A stretch of 64,000 nucleotides of DNA from Chloroflexi bacterium UBA4730. GTDB taxonomy: Bacteria; Chloroflexota; Limnocylindria; P2-11E. The translations under genes were made by a program, and so were the position numbers. The notes beneath the pieces were generated by a model. The model ran no database searches, was not told where the DNA came from, and saw only the letters and a list, made by a program, of their open reading frames with translations. Below, piece by piece: positions 1 through 8,640 of this stretch (its first letter is position 1; every line of letters begins with the position of its first letter). The DNA is taken from contig DHJC01000081.1 in assembly GCA_002404155.1 (NCBI GenBank), positions 1-64,000 on the forward strand, read 5' to 3'.

Positions 1-610
1 CGCCCGCGACCGCGCGCGCGAGCATCGTCTTACCGGTGCCGGGCGGGCCCACGAGCAGCACGCCGCGCGGGATGCGCGCGCCGAGCGTCGAGAATTTCTC
101 CGGGTACTTGAGGAACTCCACTACTTCGGTGAGCTCCTGCTTCGCCTCGTCGACGCCTGCGACGTCATCGAACGTCGTCGCTGGCTTGTTCCCGACGAAC
201 ATCCGCGCGCGCGACTTCCCGAATGACAGCGCCTGGTTATTCGTGCCCTGCGCCTGCCGCATCATGTAGATGAAGAATCCACCGATCAGCAGCACCGGCA
301 GCAAGCTCAACAGGACCGAGCCGATGAGGCCGAAGGTCTGCGAGTCGTGCGGGAGGGTGATCGTGACCCGGCTGTTGGCCGGCTGGGTGGCGTTGTAGTC
401 GACGACGATCTTCTGGAACGCGCCGCCGTCGTTCGTGCCGATGTTCACGGTCTCGGTCGTGCCGTCGATCTTGTTGAGCGTCGCCGTGTCGGTGTTCAGC
501 GTGACCGACTTCATCTGCCCGCTCTGGATCTCCGAGATTGCCTTGTCGTAGGTGACGACCTGGGTCGACGGGCCCTGTTTCTGATAGGCGTAGAGCAGCG
601 CCACGCCCAT
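1..610 (-). CDS. ftsH: ATP-dependent zinc metalloprotease FtsH (N-terminal part, cut by window edge)
   Basis: FtsH is a membrane-anchored AAA+ protease that degrades misfolded and regulatory membrane and cytosolic proteins. From the ATG at 610 the visible ~203 residues hold an extracytoplasmic segment, a membrane helix at about 94-117 and the start of the AAA domain with Walker A GPPGTGKT at 188-195; the Walker B, SRH and HEXXH protease parts lie beyond base 1. The gene follows tilS, a common bacterial arrangement. The ATG at 610 would cut the usual first membrane helix in half. The same frame stays open to about 690 and encodes the missing hydrophobic half (GVLTLLLVF), but has no ATG, GTG or TTG there. 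An AGAGAGGA ribosome-binding-like stretch sits at about 673-680. The true start is therefore uncertain. Confidence 0.93.
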   Translation of the reverse strand, partial: MGVALLYAYQKQGPSTQVVTYDKAISEIQSGQMKSVTLNTDTATLNKIDGTTETVNIGTNDGGAFQKIVVDYNATQPANSRVTITLPHDSQTFGLIGSVLLSLLPVLLIGGFFIYMMRQAQGTNNQALSFGKSRARMFVGNKPATTFDDVAGVDEAKQELTEVVEFLKYPEKFSTLGARIPRGVLLVGPPGTGKTMLARAVAG

Positions 611-680
611 GAAGACGAGGAGCAGGGTCAGGACGCCGTTCTTGAAGATCCGGTTATCGAAGTTCGTTGCCGTGTCCTCT

Positions 681-2051
681 CTATTCCGCCGTCAGGCGGT
701 CGCTTCCGTCGATGTTACCCGTGTAACGCCGCAATGCCTCGATCTGTGCCGGGGGCGGCGTCGCGAAGATCCAGTGCCCCGGCTCCGCCGCTGCGTTGGC
801 ATGTTTCAGACCGACCACCCACCAGACCTCGCCGGAGCCGGTCGCGACGAGCGGATGGGACGCTCGGGCGCGGACCGGGACCTTCGCATCGGTGAAGAGG
901 TCCTGCACCTTGATACGAAGCCGCCCGGCAAGCCGATCTCCCGGACGGCGTCCGCGGATCACAAGGTCACCGTGTGTCGGCGCGGGCGCTCTCAGCCGAG
1001 CGCCGGCGGGCGCGTGATCGCCGAGCGTGATCGTCCAGCCGGCCCAGTCGACCGGGTGACCCCAGACCAGACGGAGCAGCCGCGCATCCTCGGGTCGTCC
1101 CATCCTCGGAGCCGCCGGGTGCTCGATCCGGAGCATGCCGTACTCGCGGATCGCGCGGCCGCCGGGCAGATCGAGGCTGGCGCTCCCCTCGCGCGCCGCG
1201 GCGAGCGTCGCCAACGCCGCGCGGTGCCTCGCCGCCAGGGTCCGGCTGGTCGCGCGGCTCCAAGCGAGCGCGAGCGCCTCGTCACGCAGCGCAGCATCAA
1301 GGCCATCGAGCGCGATGCCCTCGCCGGTCGTGGCCGCATCCAGGGTCCGCTCCGCGGCGTGCGATCTGGCATCCGCCACGGTCGCGGCCGCGTCCGCGAG
1401 ACGCGCGAGGGCCGCGCGCGCCTGCGGATTGACGCGCTCGAGCTCGGGCAGCACCTTGTGACGGATCCGGTTGCGGGCGTACCTGAGATCGGCGTTCGTT
1501 CGATCCTCGCGGGGTGAGATGCCCGCCTCCGTACAGACGGATTCGGTCTCGTCCCGGCCAATGACCAGGAGCGGGCGGACGATGCCGTCGCGCTGCGGCC
1601 GCATGCCGGCGAGGCCGGCGAGTCCGCTTCCCCGAGTCGCGTGGAGGAGCACCGTCTCGGCCTGATCGTCGCGGGTGTGACCGGTGGCGATGCGCGTGGC
1701 CCTGACCTCGCGCGCCGCCCGGCGGAGGAACGCGTAGCGGAGCTCGCGGGCGTCGTCCTCACTCTTCGGTGCTGTGTCCGCGCGTCCGATGCGGATCGTG
1801 GCGCCGTGCCGTTGCGCGAGATCGGCGACGTACTGCGCGTCCTTGGCCGATGCGCGCGGGCGCAGGCGGTGGTCGAAGTGCGCGACGTGCAGGTCGAGTC
1901 CAAGCTGCGGCGCGAGGCTGCTCAGCAGAAGGAGGAGCGCCGTGGAGTCCGCGCCTCCGGAGACCGCGACGACGACGGGTCCAGGCGGCAGGAGGTCGTG
2001 CTCACGCACGAAGGCGAGGACCGCGGCGCGGATCGATCGAGTCGTGCTCAC
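681..2051 (-). CDS. tilS: tRNA(Ile)-lysidine synthase
   Basis: TilS converts C34 of the CAU anticodon of tRNA-Ile2 to lysidine, switching it from Met to Ile decoding. The 456-residue protein has the PP-loop ATP pyrophosphatase motif SGGADS at 31-36, a GHTRDDQAET segment and the C-terminal TilS domain near 370-440, matching the family's full length. The start is GTG at 2051, only 4 bases from the 3-prime end of a CAU tRNA on the same strand, so there is no room for an ordinary leader. ftsH follows downstream. Confidence 0.95.
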   Translation of the reverse strand: MSTTRSIRAAVLAFVREHDLLPPGPVVVAVSGGADSTALLLLLSSLAPQLGLDLHVAHFDHRLRPRASAKDAQYVADLAQRHGATIRIGRADTAPKSEDDARELRYAFLRRAAREVRATRIATGHTRDDQAETVLLHATRGSGLAGLAGMRPQRDGIVRPLLVIGRDETESVCTEAGISPREDRTNADLRYARNRIRHKVLPELERVNPQARAALARLADAAATVADARSHAAERTLDAATTGEGIALDGLDAALRDEALALAWSRATSRTLAARHRAALATLAAAREGSASLDLPGGRAIREYGMLRIEHPAAPRMGRPEDARLLRLVWGHPVDWAGWTITLGDHAPAGARLRAPAPTHGDLVIRGRRPGDRLAGRLRIKVQDLFTDAKVPVRARASHPLVATGSGEVWWVVGLKHANAAAEPGHWIFATPPPAQIEALRRYTGNIDGSDRLTAE

Positions 2052-2055
2052 GCAG

Positions 2056-2130
2056 TGGCTGGGGTGGGATTCGGACCCACGACCTGGCGGTTATGAGTCG
2101 CCTGCTCTAGGCCAGCTGAGCTACCCAGCC
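2056..2130 (-). tRNA. tRNA with CAU anticodon (elongator Met or Ile2)
   Basis: The cloverleaf is complete: acceptor GGCTGGG pairs with CCCAGCC, discriminator A73, loop CTCATAA with anticodon CAT, T arm GTGGG/CCCAC; no CCA is encoded. The anticodon arm (AGGCGACTCATAA) closely resembles bacterial tRNA-Ile2, the TilS substrate. The acceptor, with U4-A69, is more like elongator tRNA-Met, and U4-A69 is a known anti-determinant for E. coli TilS. Identity is left open. It lies directly upstream of tilS. Confidence 0.9.
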
Positions 2131-2636
2131 CGGGACGTCAATTGTACCGGGGGCTGGCGGTCCTTCTCCGCGGCGAGACGCGCGCGGAACTCCGCCTCGG
2201 TCCGATGCTTTCGCGCATTGCACCGGTGACATGCCGGCAGGATGTTCTCGATGCGATTCGAACCGCCGCGCGAGAGCGCTGTTCGATGATCCGGCTCCAA
2301 CGCTGCGAGCTCACCGCAATACGCGCAGCGGCCGCCAGATGCGAGGACGAGCTCGTCCCACTCCGCCGGTGTGAAAGCGCCCTCCGCGGCGAACCGCAAA
2401 GCACGGTGCTTGTGGGACTTCGCACGTACGACAGCCGGGTTGGCGCGGTGGTATCGCGCGATGCGCCGCTTCACCCGTTCCGCGTGGCGCGCGTAGTAGG
2501 CCGCGTTCTCGGCACGATGCGCCTCGGGATGCCGCTCGCGCCATCGCTGCATTGCGGTGCGCGCCGTGTCGGCGTTGCGACGCATCCAGTCGCGTCCATA
2601 GGCGCGTCGCTGTTCAGGGTCTCGGTACGGCACCAT
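2121..2636 (-). CDS. HNH endonuclease
   Basis: This 171-residue protein has a basic, helical N-terminal 80 residues rich in R, A, H and Y and a C-terminal HNH nuclease domain. Visible elements are CAYC at 104-107, DH at 116-117, GGSNRIEN and CHRCN at 136-140, the usual zinc-binding and catalytic layout. It lies between two CAU tRNAs, and its stop codon (2121-2123) falls inside the 5-prime end of the downstream tRNA. No partner methylase or phage genes are nearby, so its role (homing-like, defence or repair) cannot be read from context. Confidence 0.82.
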   Translation of the reverse strand: MVPYRDPEQRRAYGRDWMRRNADTARTAMQRWRERHPEAHRAENAAYYARHAERVKRRIARYHRANPAVVRAKSHKHRALRFAAEGAFTPAEWDELVLASGGRCAYCGELAALEPDHRTALSRGGSNRIENILPACHRCNARKHRTEAEFRARLAAEKDRQPPVQLTSRAG

Positions 2637-2714
2637 TTCGTGTTACCGAACGCGGCGTCCCGGTGCAATAGGACCCGGATACGAGAACACCCGGACCTCA
2701 GCCCGGGCGATCTG

Positions 2715-2786
<72 letters not shown>

Positions 2787-2848
2787 AACGTCATTCTACA
2801 TCGTTCGCGTGATGAGCGTATCGAAAGGAAGCGTGCGCTCGCCGCGCG

Positions 2849-3274
2849 TCAGCGCGATCCGAAGAAGAGCGCGAACCACCTCTGCACACGCGACGGCGCA
2901 GGCGCGCGCACAACAACAGCGGGAGTGCCTGCCTCCTGTTGAACGCCGATCAGTGCTTCGCCCGGCAGAACGTACCCGAGGTCGCGCGCCTTGTTCACGA
3001 CGTAGTCGTCCGTCTTCTCCGTCGCGACAGCGGCGCTGAGCTGGGTGTGCGCCGCCTCGGCCACCGCGATATCCGCGCGATAGATCGCCGCCTGGTGGGC
3101 GAGCGCGTTGCGTTGGATCTCGATCGCCACGAACGCGCTCGCGAGCAGCAGCCCCGCGATGAGCAGGAGCATCGCGAGCGAGGGCTGGCCGAGCGTCGCC
3201 ACAGCGGCGCGGCCCGCGCGCCCGCGCAAGGACCGGCCCGAGGCCCGCGAACCCTTCCGCATCGCCACCATCAT
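2849..3274 (-). CDS. FtsB/DivIC-like septum formation initiator
   Basis: This is a small bitopic division protein expected to bridge FtsL and FtsQ/DivIB at the septum. The 141-residue product has a basic N-terminus, one membrane helix at about 32-53, an alpha-helical coiled-coil-like stretch at 54-85 and the family signature ARDLGYVLPGE at 96-106. The start at 3274 overlaps the stop of the upstream hydrolase gene (ATGA). The frame is open further upstream, but that part overlaps the hydrolase and looks non-coding. Confidence 0.8.
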   Translation of the reverse strand: MMVAMRKGSRASGRSLRGRAGRAAVATLGQPSLAMLLLIAGLLLASAFVAIEIQRNALAHQAAIYRADIAVAEAAHTQLSAAVATEKTDDYVVNKARDLGYVLPGEALIGVQQEAGTPAVVVRAPAPSRVQRWFALFFGSR

Positions 3275-4080
3275 CGCGCCTCGGGCCACTCGGATGGAAG
3301 CCCCTCCGCGTCGCCACCCGCTGCGCCGAACGCCAGCCACCCGAGGAGCCCGAGCAGCGACCGGGCCGGCCGGATGTCCGGGACACCGTTCACGAAACCC
3401 ACCGTGACCACCGGCCGCTCGGCCCAGATCACCGCCGCGTCGTTACGGACCTTGTCGAGCGAGCCGGTCTTGTGCGCCACCTTCGTCCGGGCCGGGAGGT
3501 ACCGCCGGATGAGCGCGTCGTCCTGGGTCGCCTCGAGGACCGCGAGGACGGCGTCGGAGGTCGCCCGATCGACAAGCTCGCCGCGCACGAGCCGCAGCAG
3601 CAGGCCCGCCACCTCCCGCGGGCTCGCGACGTTATCGAGGCCGCGGTTGGCTGCCTCGAAGTCGAACATCTTGCGGCGCAGCTCGGTCCGCACGCAGCCC
3701 CATTCGCGCATCCGCTCCGCAATCCGCTCGACGCTGACCCGTTCCATGAGCCGGTTCGTCGATGTGTTGTCGCTCACGATCGTCATGAGCGTCGCGTGGT
3801 CGCGGATCGTCAGGTCCGCGACGCCGCGCACGTGTCCCAACACCCCGGTACCCGGCATGTGCTCCCCCACGCCGATCCGTTCGTCAAGCGACAGGCGGCC
3901 CTCGGCCGCGTCCGCGTAGACCGTCATCAGGATCGGGATCTTGATGACCGACGCCGCCGCATACGACTCGTCGGCCGCGCGCTCGTAGAGCACCGTGCCG
4001 CCCGCGTCCAGCACGATCAGTCCCGCGGAACCATCCAGGTCCGTGGCGCCGCGGTCGAGCACGGCCCAATCCACGCTCAA
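3271..4080 (-). CDS. class A beta-lactamase-like serine hydrolase
   Basis: The 269-residue protein carries the complete penicillin-interacting signature set: SVIK at 44-47 (nucleophile Ser44), SDN at 103-105, a Glu142...Asn145 pair in the omega-loop position and KTG at 204-206. No signal peptide precedes the domain, because the TTG at 4080 overlaps the pfkB-type stop codon (TTGA). The product may therefore act in the cytoplasm or leave by an unrecognised route. It could be a beta-lactamase, a peptidase or an esterase; lying next to ftsB suggests peptidoglycan-related chemistry. Confidence 0.8.
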   Translation of the reverse strand: MSVDWAVLDRGATDLDGSAGLIVLDAGGTVLYERAADESYAAASVIKIPILMTVYADAAEGRLSLDERIGVGEHMPGTGVLGHVRGVADLTIRDHATLMTIVSDNTSTNRLMERVSVERIAERMREWGCVRTELRRKMFDFEAANRGLDNVASPREVAGLLLRLVRGELVDRATSDAVLAVLEATQDDALIRRYLPARTKVAHKTGSLDKVRNDAAVIWAERPVVTVGFVNGVPDIRPARSLLGLLGWLAFGAAGGDAEGLPSEWPEAR

Positions 4081-4919
4081 TTCCCCATGCGCTCCCGCAC
4101 CCGCGCGCGATCCGCCAGGCGGGACATGCCGAGTCCCTCGACCGCGAACGACGCCGCGGCGCTCGCGAACGTCGCGGCCTCGATGAGCGGCGACCCTTCC
4201 GCAAGGCCGAGCGCCAGGCTGGCGGCGAACGCGTCCCCGGCGCCCGTCTGGTCGATCACCGCCGCGACCGGGAAGGCTCGCACGTGCGTGGTCGCTCCGC
4301 GCGCGCGGAGGTCCGACCCGCGTTCCGCCTGGGTGACCACGACCGTCGTGTACGGCAGCCACGTCGGATCCTCGGCGTGGTCCTCCTCGCTCACGACGAC
4401 CGCGTCGACCTTCGGCAGCAGACGCGCGTAGTCCGTCCAGGCGGTCGCGATGACCGTCCCGTCCGCGCCGAACGACCGAAGCAGCCCCTGCGCGGCGAGC
4501 ACCCGCTTCGCGCCGGACCATGGCGCGAACAGGGACGCGTCCAGCTCCCCCGCGATCGATGCGAGCAGGACGGCCTTCGGCGCGGTGACCGCGCGGCCGA
4601 CGTCGGTGCGTGCGATCGGCGCAGCCCTCGCGCGCAACCGCAGCGTGCGACGGCCGGTGGTGTCGTAGGTGAACGCGAACGTCGTCGTTACGTCGCCGGG
4701 AAGCACGCGGAGCGCGATCCCGAGCTCCTGGCAGAGCGTCTCCAGGGCGTCGCGCTCCTTCGGTCCGGCACGCGTCACGAGCGTCACGGCCGCGCCGAGC
4801 TTGGCCGCGGTCGCCGCGCCGTAGAGCGCGGAGCCGCCCAGCCGCCAGCGCCCGTCGGGGAACTCATCGCGTGCGGTGTGGCCGATGGCGAGGAACGGGA
4901 TGCGCGCGGCCTTAGACAT
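4077..4919 (-). CDS. PfkB-family carbohydrate kinase
   Basis: PfkB kinases phosphorylate sugars or nucleosides with ATP. The 280-residue protein shows the N-terminal glycine-rich motif GGSALYGAATAAKLG at about 28-42 and the C-terminal signature DQTGAGDAF with the anion-hole and base motif GAGD at 226-229. The substrate cannot be read from sequence. The gene overlaps the ychF stop by 8 bases and the downstream hydrolase start, so the three are probably translated together. Confidence 0.85.
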   Translation of the reverse strand: MSKAARIPFLAIGHTARDEFPDGRWRLGGSALYGAATAAKLGAAVTLVTRAGPKERDALETLCQELGIALRVLPGDVTTTFAFTYDTTGRRTLRLRARAAPIARTDVGRAVTAPKAVLLASIAGELDASLFAPWSGAKRVLAAQGLLRSFGADGTVIATAWTDYARLLPKVDAVVVSEEDHAEDPTWLPYTTVVVTQAERGSDLRARGATTHVRAFPVAAVIDQTGAGDAFAASLALGLAEGSPLIEAATFASAAASFAVEGLGMSRLADRARVRERMGN

Positions 4920-6018
4920 TGAAAAGTACGTTGATCACGTCGCCGTCAGCGACTTGATAGGTCTTGCCCTCCGTGCGCAGCTGACCCTGCTTGCGCGCGT
5001 TCGCCTCGCTGCCGGCCTTGAGCAGCTCGTCCCAGCGAATGACCTCCGCACGGATGAAGCCGCGCTCGAGGTCGGAGTGGATCGCGCCGGCCGCCTGCTG
5101 CGCGGTCGAGCCCTTGAAGATGGTCCACGCACGAACCTCGTCCTCGCCCGCGGTGAAGAACGAGGTCAGCCCGAGCAGGTCGTACGTCGCGTGGACGACC
5201 CGATCCAGTGGCGCCTCAGCGAGCCCGAGCTCGGCGCGAAACGTGCTCGCCTCCTCGGCGGGCAGCTCCGCGATCTCCGCCTCGATCTTCGCGCACACGG
5301 CCACGACCGCGGTACCGCGATGCATCGTGGCCGCGGCGCGCAACGGCGCGAGCACGGCATCGGGAGAGGCGACGTCGCCCTCGTCCACGTTCACCACCAC
5401 GAGCTGCGGCATGAGGGTGAGGAACCGGTAACCGCGGATGAGCCGCTGCTCCTCCGGCTCGACCTCGAGATCGCGCAGCGGCGTCTCCGTCTCGAGCGCC
5501 GGCTTCGCGCGCTGAAGGAACGCGAGCTCGCGCTCCTTCGCTTCGCGATCCGGCCCCTTCGCACTCCGCATCTCGCGCTCGAGCGAGTCGAGGCGCCGCT
5601 CGACGATCGCGTGGTCCGAGAACAGCAGCTCGAGGTCGAGCGTCGCCATGTCGCGCAACGGATCGACCGACCCCTCGGGGTGCGGCACCGACGGATCGGC
5701 GAACGCGCGAACGACGTGCACGAGCGCGTCCGAGTTGCGAAGATCGCCCAGCTTCTTCGGGCTGATCCCCTCGCCCGGCGTAGCGCTCTTCGCGAGGCCC
5801 AGGTCGCGATACGTGATCTCGGCGAAGGTCGTCTTCTTCGGCTTGAACAGCGCGGAGAGCTTGTCGACGCGCCCGTCGGGGACCTTCGCGACGCCGATGT
5901 TCGTCTCGCCCTCGGCACCGGCGAACGCCCCGGTCGGCGCATGGCCACCGGTGAGGAGATTGAACAGCGTGGTCTTCCCGCCGTAGGCGAGCCCGGTGAT
6001 GGTCGAGCTGAGATTCAC
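4912..6018 (-). CDS. ychF: YchF/OLA1-family ATPase with a variant P-loop
   Basis: YchF is an Obg-related, ribosome-associated P-loop NTPase that prefers ATP. The 368-residue product keeps the family architecture: G domain, a helical domain after about residue 110, the atypical G4 motif NVDE (NxxE instead of NKxD) and a C-terminal TGS domain ending in VADGDVINVLFNV. The G1 motif reads GLAYGGKTT, where most YchF proteins have GLPNVGKST. The GTG start at 6018 overlaps the murI stop (GTGA). Confidence 0.9.
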   Translation of the reverse strand: MNLSSTITGLAYGGKTTLFNLLTGGHAPTGAFAGAEGETNIGVAKVPDGRVDKLSALFKPKKTTFAEITYRDLGLAKSATPGEGISPKKLGDLRNSDALVHVVRAFADPSVPHPEGSVDPLRDMATLDLELLFSDHAIVERRLDSLEREMRSAKGPDREAKERELAFLQRAKPALETETPLRDLEVEPEEQRLIRGYRFLTLMPQLVVVNVDEGDVASPDAVLAPLRAAATMHRGTAVVAVCAKIEAEIAELPAEEASTFRAELGLAEAPLDRVVHATYDLLGLTSFFTAGEDEVRAWTIFKGSTAQQAAGAIHSDLERGFIRAEVIRWDELLKAGSEANARKQGQLRTEGKTYQVADGDVINVLFNV

Positions 6019-6839
6019 CCGAGTGAGGCCTGCTCGACCGCAGGCAGGTCCTCCCCGAAGATCGCGCGCGCGACCCCGCGGAACCGGTCCGTCGGCCCGG
6101 TCGCGAACACGCGATGCCCAGGCGCCCCGGTCGTCCGGACCAGCCGGTGCGAGAGCAACACTTCGCGCACCGCGAGGGCCGTCGTGGCCGCGGAGTCCAC
6201 GACACGCACGCCCGGCCCGGCGACGCGCTCGATGACGCCTCGCAGCAGCGGGTAGTGCGTGCAGCCAAGCAGCAGCGTGTCCACGACCGGCTGCACGACG
6301 CCGCCCTCGGTGAGGAGCGGCTGCACGTAGCCGCGCACCGCCGCCTCGGCCTCGGCGCTGTCGGCCTTCCCACTTTCGACGAGCGGCACGAGGGCCGGAC
6401 ACGCCTGCTGGATGACGTCGGCCAGCGGATCGAGGTCGCGGAGGGCCCGCGCGTACGCGCCTGAGCGGACCGTGGCCGTCGTCGCGAGCACGCCGATCGA
6501 TCGCCGAGCGGACGCCGAGATCGCGGCGGCCGCGCCGGGCCGGACGACGCCGATGATCGGAACGCGCGACTCGTCGCGGACCACGTCGAGCGCGACGGAC
6601 GTCGCCGTGTTGCACGCGAGGACGATCAATTTGCAGTCGCGCGCGCTGAACCAGCCGAGGGCCTCGCGAGTGAAAGCGACGATCTCATCCGCGGGTCGGG
6701 GTCCGTACGGCATGCGCGCCTCGTCCCCGAGATAGATGGTCGACTCGCCGGGAAGCTGGCGGCGCATCTCGCGCAACACCGTGAGCCCGCCGACGCCGGA
6801 GTCGAAGACCCCGATGGGCAGATCTGCGGCCTCGGTCAC
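6015..6839 (-). CDS. murI: glutamate racemase
   Basis: MurI interconverts L- and D-glutamate for peptidoglycan synthesis without a cofactor. The 274-residue protein has the N-terminal FDSGVGGLTVL motif and the two catalytic cysteines in LACNTATS (Cys76) and LLGCTHYPLL (Cys193), the full set for an active enzyme. It starts with GTG overlapping the stop of the TadZ-like gene (GTGA). Confidence 0.96.
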   Translation of the reverse strand: MTEAADLPIGVFDSGVGGLTVLREMRRQLPGESTIYLGDEARMPYGPRPADEIVAFTREALGWFSARDCKLIVLACNTATSVALDVVRDESRVPIIGVVRPGAAAAISASARRSIGVLATTATVRSGAYARALRDLDPLADVIQQACPALVPLVESGKADSAEAEAAVRGYVQPLLTEGGVVQPVVDTLLLGCTHYPLLRGVIERVAGPGVRVVDSAATTALAVREVLLSHRLVRTTGAPGHRVFATGPTDRFRGVARAIFGEDLPAVEQASLG

Positions 6840-7945
6840 CGCTTCCGTTGCTGGCTGACGAGCGCGTTCGCGAGGTTCGCGACCGCCTGCGACACCGGCG
6901 CGTTCGCGTTCGAAAGGACGAACGGAGCCTGCTTGTTGTTCGACTCGCTCACGAGCTTCGAGTCGGACGGGATCTCACCGACGACCGGCAGGTTGAGCGC
7001 GTGCTCCATGCCGCCCTTGGACAGGCCGGCGGTCAGGTCGGACTGGTTGACGACGAGCAGCAGCGGCTTCTGACCCTTGTAGCCGAGCGCCTCGAAGGTG
7101 TCGATGGCCGATCGCGTGTTCGCGATCGTGGAGCCCTGGTACGTGATGATGATCAGGATCACACTGGCTGCGTCGAGGATCGCGAGCGTATCCTCCGACA
7201 ATCGAGCCGGCGTGTCGACGATCACGTAGTCGTGGTTGCCGGCGAGCAGCCCAATCGCGTTCGTGAGCTCGCTCACGGCCACGAGATCGGCCTCTTCGGG
7301 CCGCGGCGGCGCGAGGAGCACATCGATACCGCCGGGACCTTCCCAGATCGCCTCCGCCAGCGTGCCGCGCATGGCGGCGCCGGCCGGCAGATCCACGATC
7401 GAGCGCGTCGCCGGCGGAACCGGCAGCAGGTGACGTACCGCACCGAACTGCATGACGCCATCGAACAGTGCGACCGACGCGCCGTTACGGCGCAGCACGC
7501 ACGCGAGGTTGACCGCGATGGTGGTCTTGCCGGTCCCGCCTTTCGGCGAATAGACGGCGATGATCTGGCCGCCGCCCTCGTGTTTCCCGCCTCTCGTGCC
7601 GCCAAGCGCCGACGCGAGCTCGTTCGCGCCGCCGGGCAGGACGAACACCGCGTCGATCCCCTGTTCGGGCCGCGGGTCCACGGGCCGCTGCGGCACCGTG
7701 ACGACGACGATCCGCGTCCCCGGCGACGCCGCGCGGATCCGCTTCGCGACGTCGAATCCGGTGACCTTGCCCTGGAGGAGCGCGTCCACCAGGACCACGT
7801 CCGGCTTCTCTGTCTTGGCCTGGGTGATGCCGGCCTCAGCCTGGCCCTGCACGCCGGCGACCTCAACGTCCTTCTCGCGCGCGAGCATGCTCTTCAGGTG
7901 CTCCGCGACCTGGGGCAGGTCTTCGATGAGAAGGACTCGCTTCAC
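6836..7945 (-). CDS. CpaE/TadZ-like protein: receiver-like domain plus ParA/MinD ATPase
   Basis: Residues 1-115 form a receiver-like domain with the acidic IED cluster and Asp54, but no clear conserved lysine. After a glycine-rich linker comes a MinD/ParA-type ATPase with deviant Walker A (KGGTGKTT, about 135-142), a FDGVMQFG switch region and VDTPA as Walker B. This layout is typical of CpaE/TadZ, which position tad-type pili. No other pilus genes lie in the window, so the process it localises is unknown. Confidence 0.82.
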   Translation of the reverse strand: MKRVLLIEDLPQVAEHLKSMLAREKDVEVAGVQGQAEAGITQAKTEKPDVVLVDALLQGKVTGFDVAKRIRAASPGTRIVVVTVPQRPVDPRPEQGIDAVFVLPGGANELASALGGTRGGKHEGGGQIIAVYSPKGGTGKTTIAVNLACVLRRNGASVALFDGVMQFGAVRHLLPVPPATRSIVDLPAGAAMRGTLAEAIWEGPGGIDVLLAPPRPEEADLVAVSELTNAIGLLAGNHDYVIVDTPARLSEDTLAILDAASVILIIITYQGSTIANTRSAIDTFEALGYKGQKPLLLVVNQSDLTAGLSKGGMEHALNLPVVGEIPSDSKLVSESNNKQAPFVLSNANAPVSQAVANLANALVSQQRKR

Positions 7946-7956
7946 GTTCGGCGAGT

Positions 7957-8640
7957 CTAACGATGGCCCCGGCGCAACGTCGCGGCCGCAGCGATCGCGA
8001 TGACCCCCATCGCCACGACGAACGCGAGCCCGACCCTCAGGGTCACGCCGTACCAGTACGGATCGGGGTATACCGCGAGCAGGTTCGAGTCCGCGTCGAA
8101 GAGGAAGTTCCCCTGCGGGAACAAGACCTGGTGGAACAGGAGGAACAGCGGGTCGAACGCCACCGCCGCTCCGACCGCGACGACGGCGGCGCCCGCGCCG
8201 GCGGCGACGGCCGCGGCGCGGAGCAGGGCGAACGCCGCCCGCCGCCCACGCTGCGCGACCCGCGCGACGAGGAGGATCGCGGCGATCCCGCCGATCGCCG
8301 CGGCGACCTCGAACGCGACGAACACCCGTCGCACGTCGGCCATGTGGGCGTACTCGTCCGCCGTGAAGAGGACGACCCCGGGCTCGCTTGGTGGGGCGTC
8401 CGCGCGGCCGCTGACGTAGGCGAGCCAGCGCTCGTGCAGGTCCAGCAGGCGCGGCAGCTCGACCGGCTCCGTCCTCGACACGCCGCGGTCATCGGCGATG
8501 TGGAACGTCGCAGGCGCGAAGCCCGTATCGCGCGCAAGCGCCTCGTACGTGCTCGGCCCGGCGAAGACGAGCGCGAGCGTCACGAGTCCCGCGACCGCGA
8601 GCGCAATCGCGAGCACCGCGATCTCCCAGCGCCGCGTCAC
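7957..8640 (-). CDS. DUF1461 integral membrane protein (TIGR01906 type)
   Basis: The 227-residue protein has an N-terminal membrane helix, an outside loop of about 90 residues, then three further hydrophobic segments. A conserved-looking outside motif before the last helix (FHQVLFPQGNFLFD) is typical of DUF1461/TIGR01906 proteins. Function is unknown. The GTG start at 8640 overlaps the stop of the racemase gene (GTGA). Confidence 0.75.
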   Translation of the reverse strand: MTRRWEIAVLAIALAVAGLVTLALVFAGPSTYEALARDTGFAPATFHIADDRGVSRTEPVELPRLLDLHERWLAYVSGRADAPPSEPGVVLFTADEYAHMADVRRVFVAFEVAAAIGGIAAILLVARVAQRGRRAAFALLRAAAVAAGAGAAVVAVGAAVAFDPLFLLFHQVLFPQGNFLFDADSNLLAVYPDPYWYGVTLRVGLAFVVAMGVIAIAAAATLRRGHR

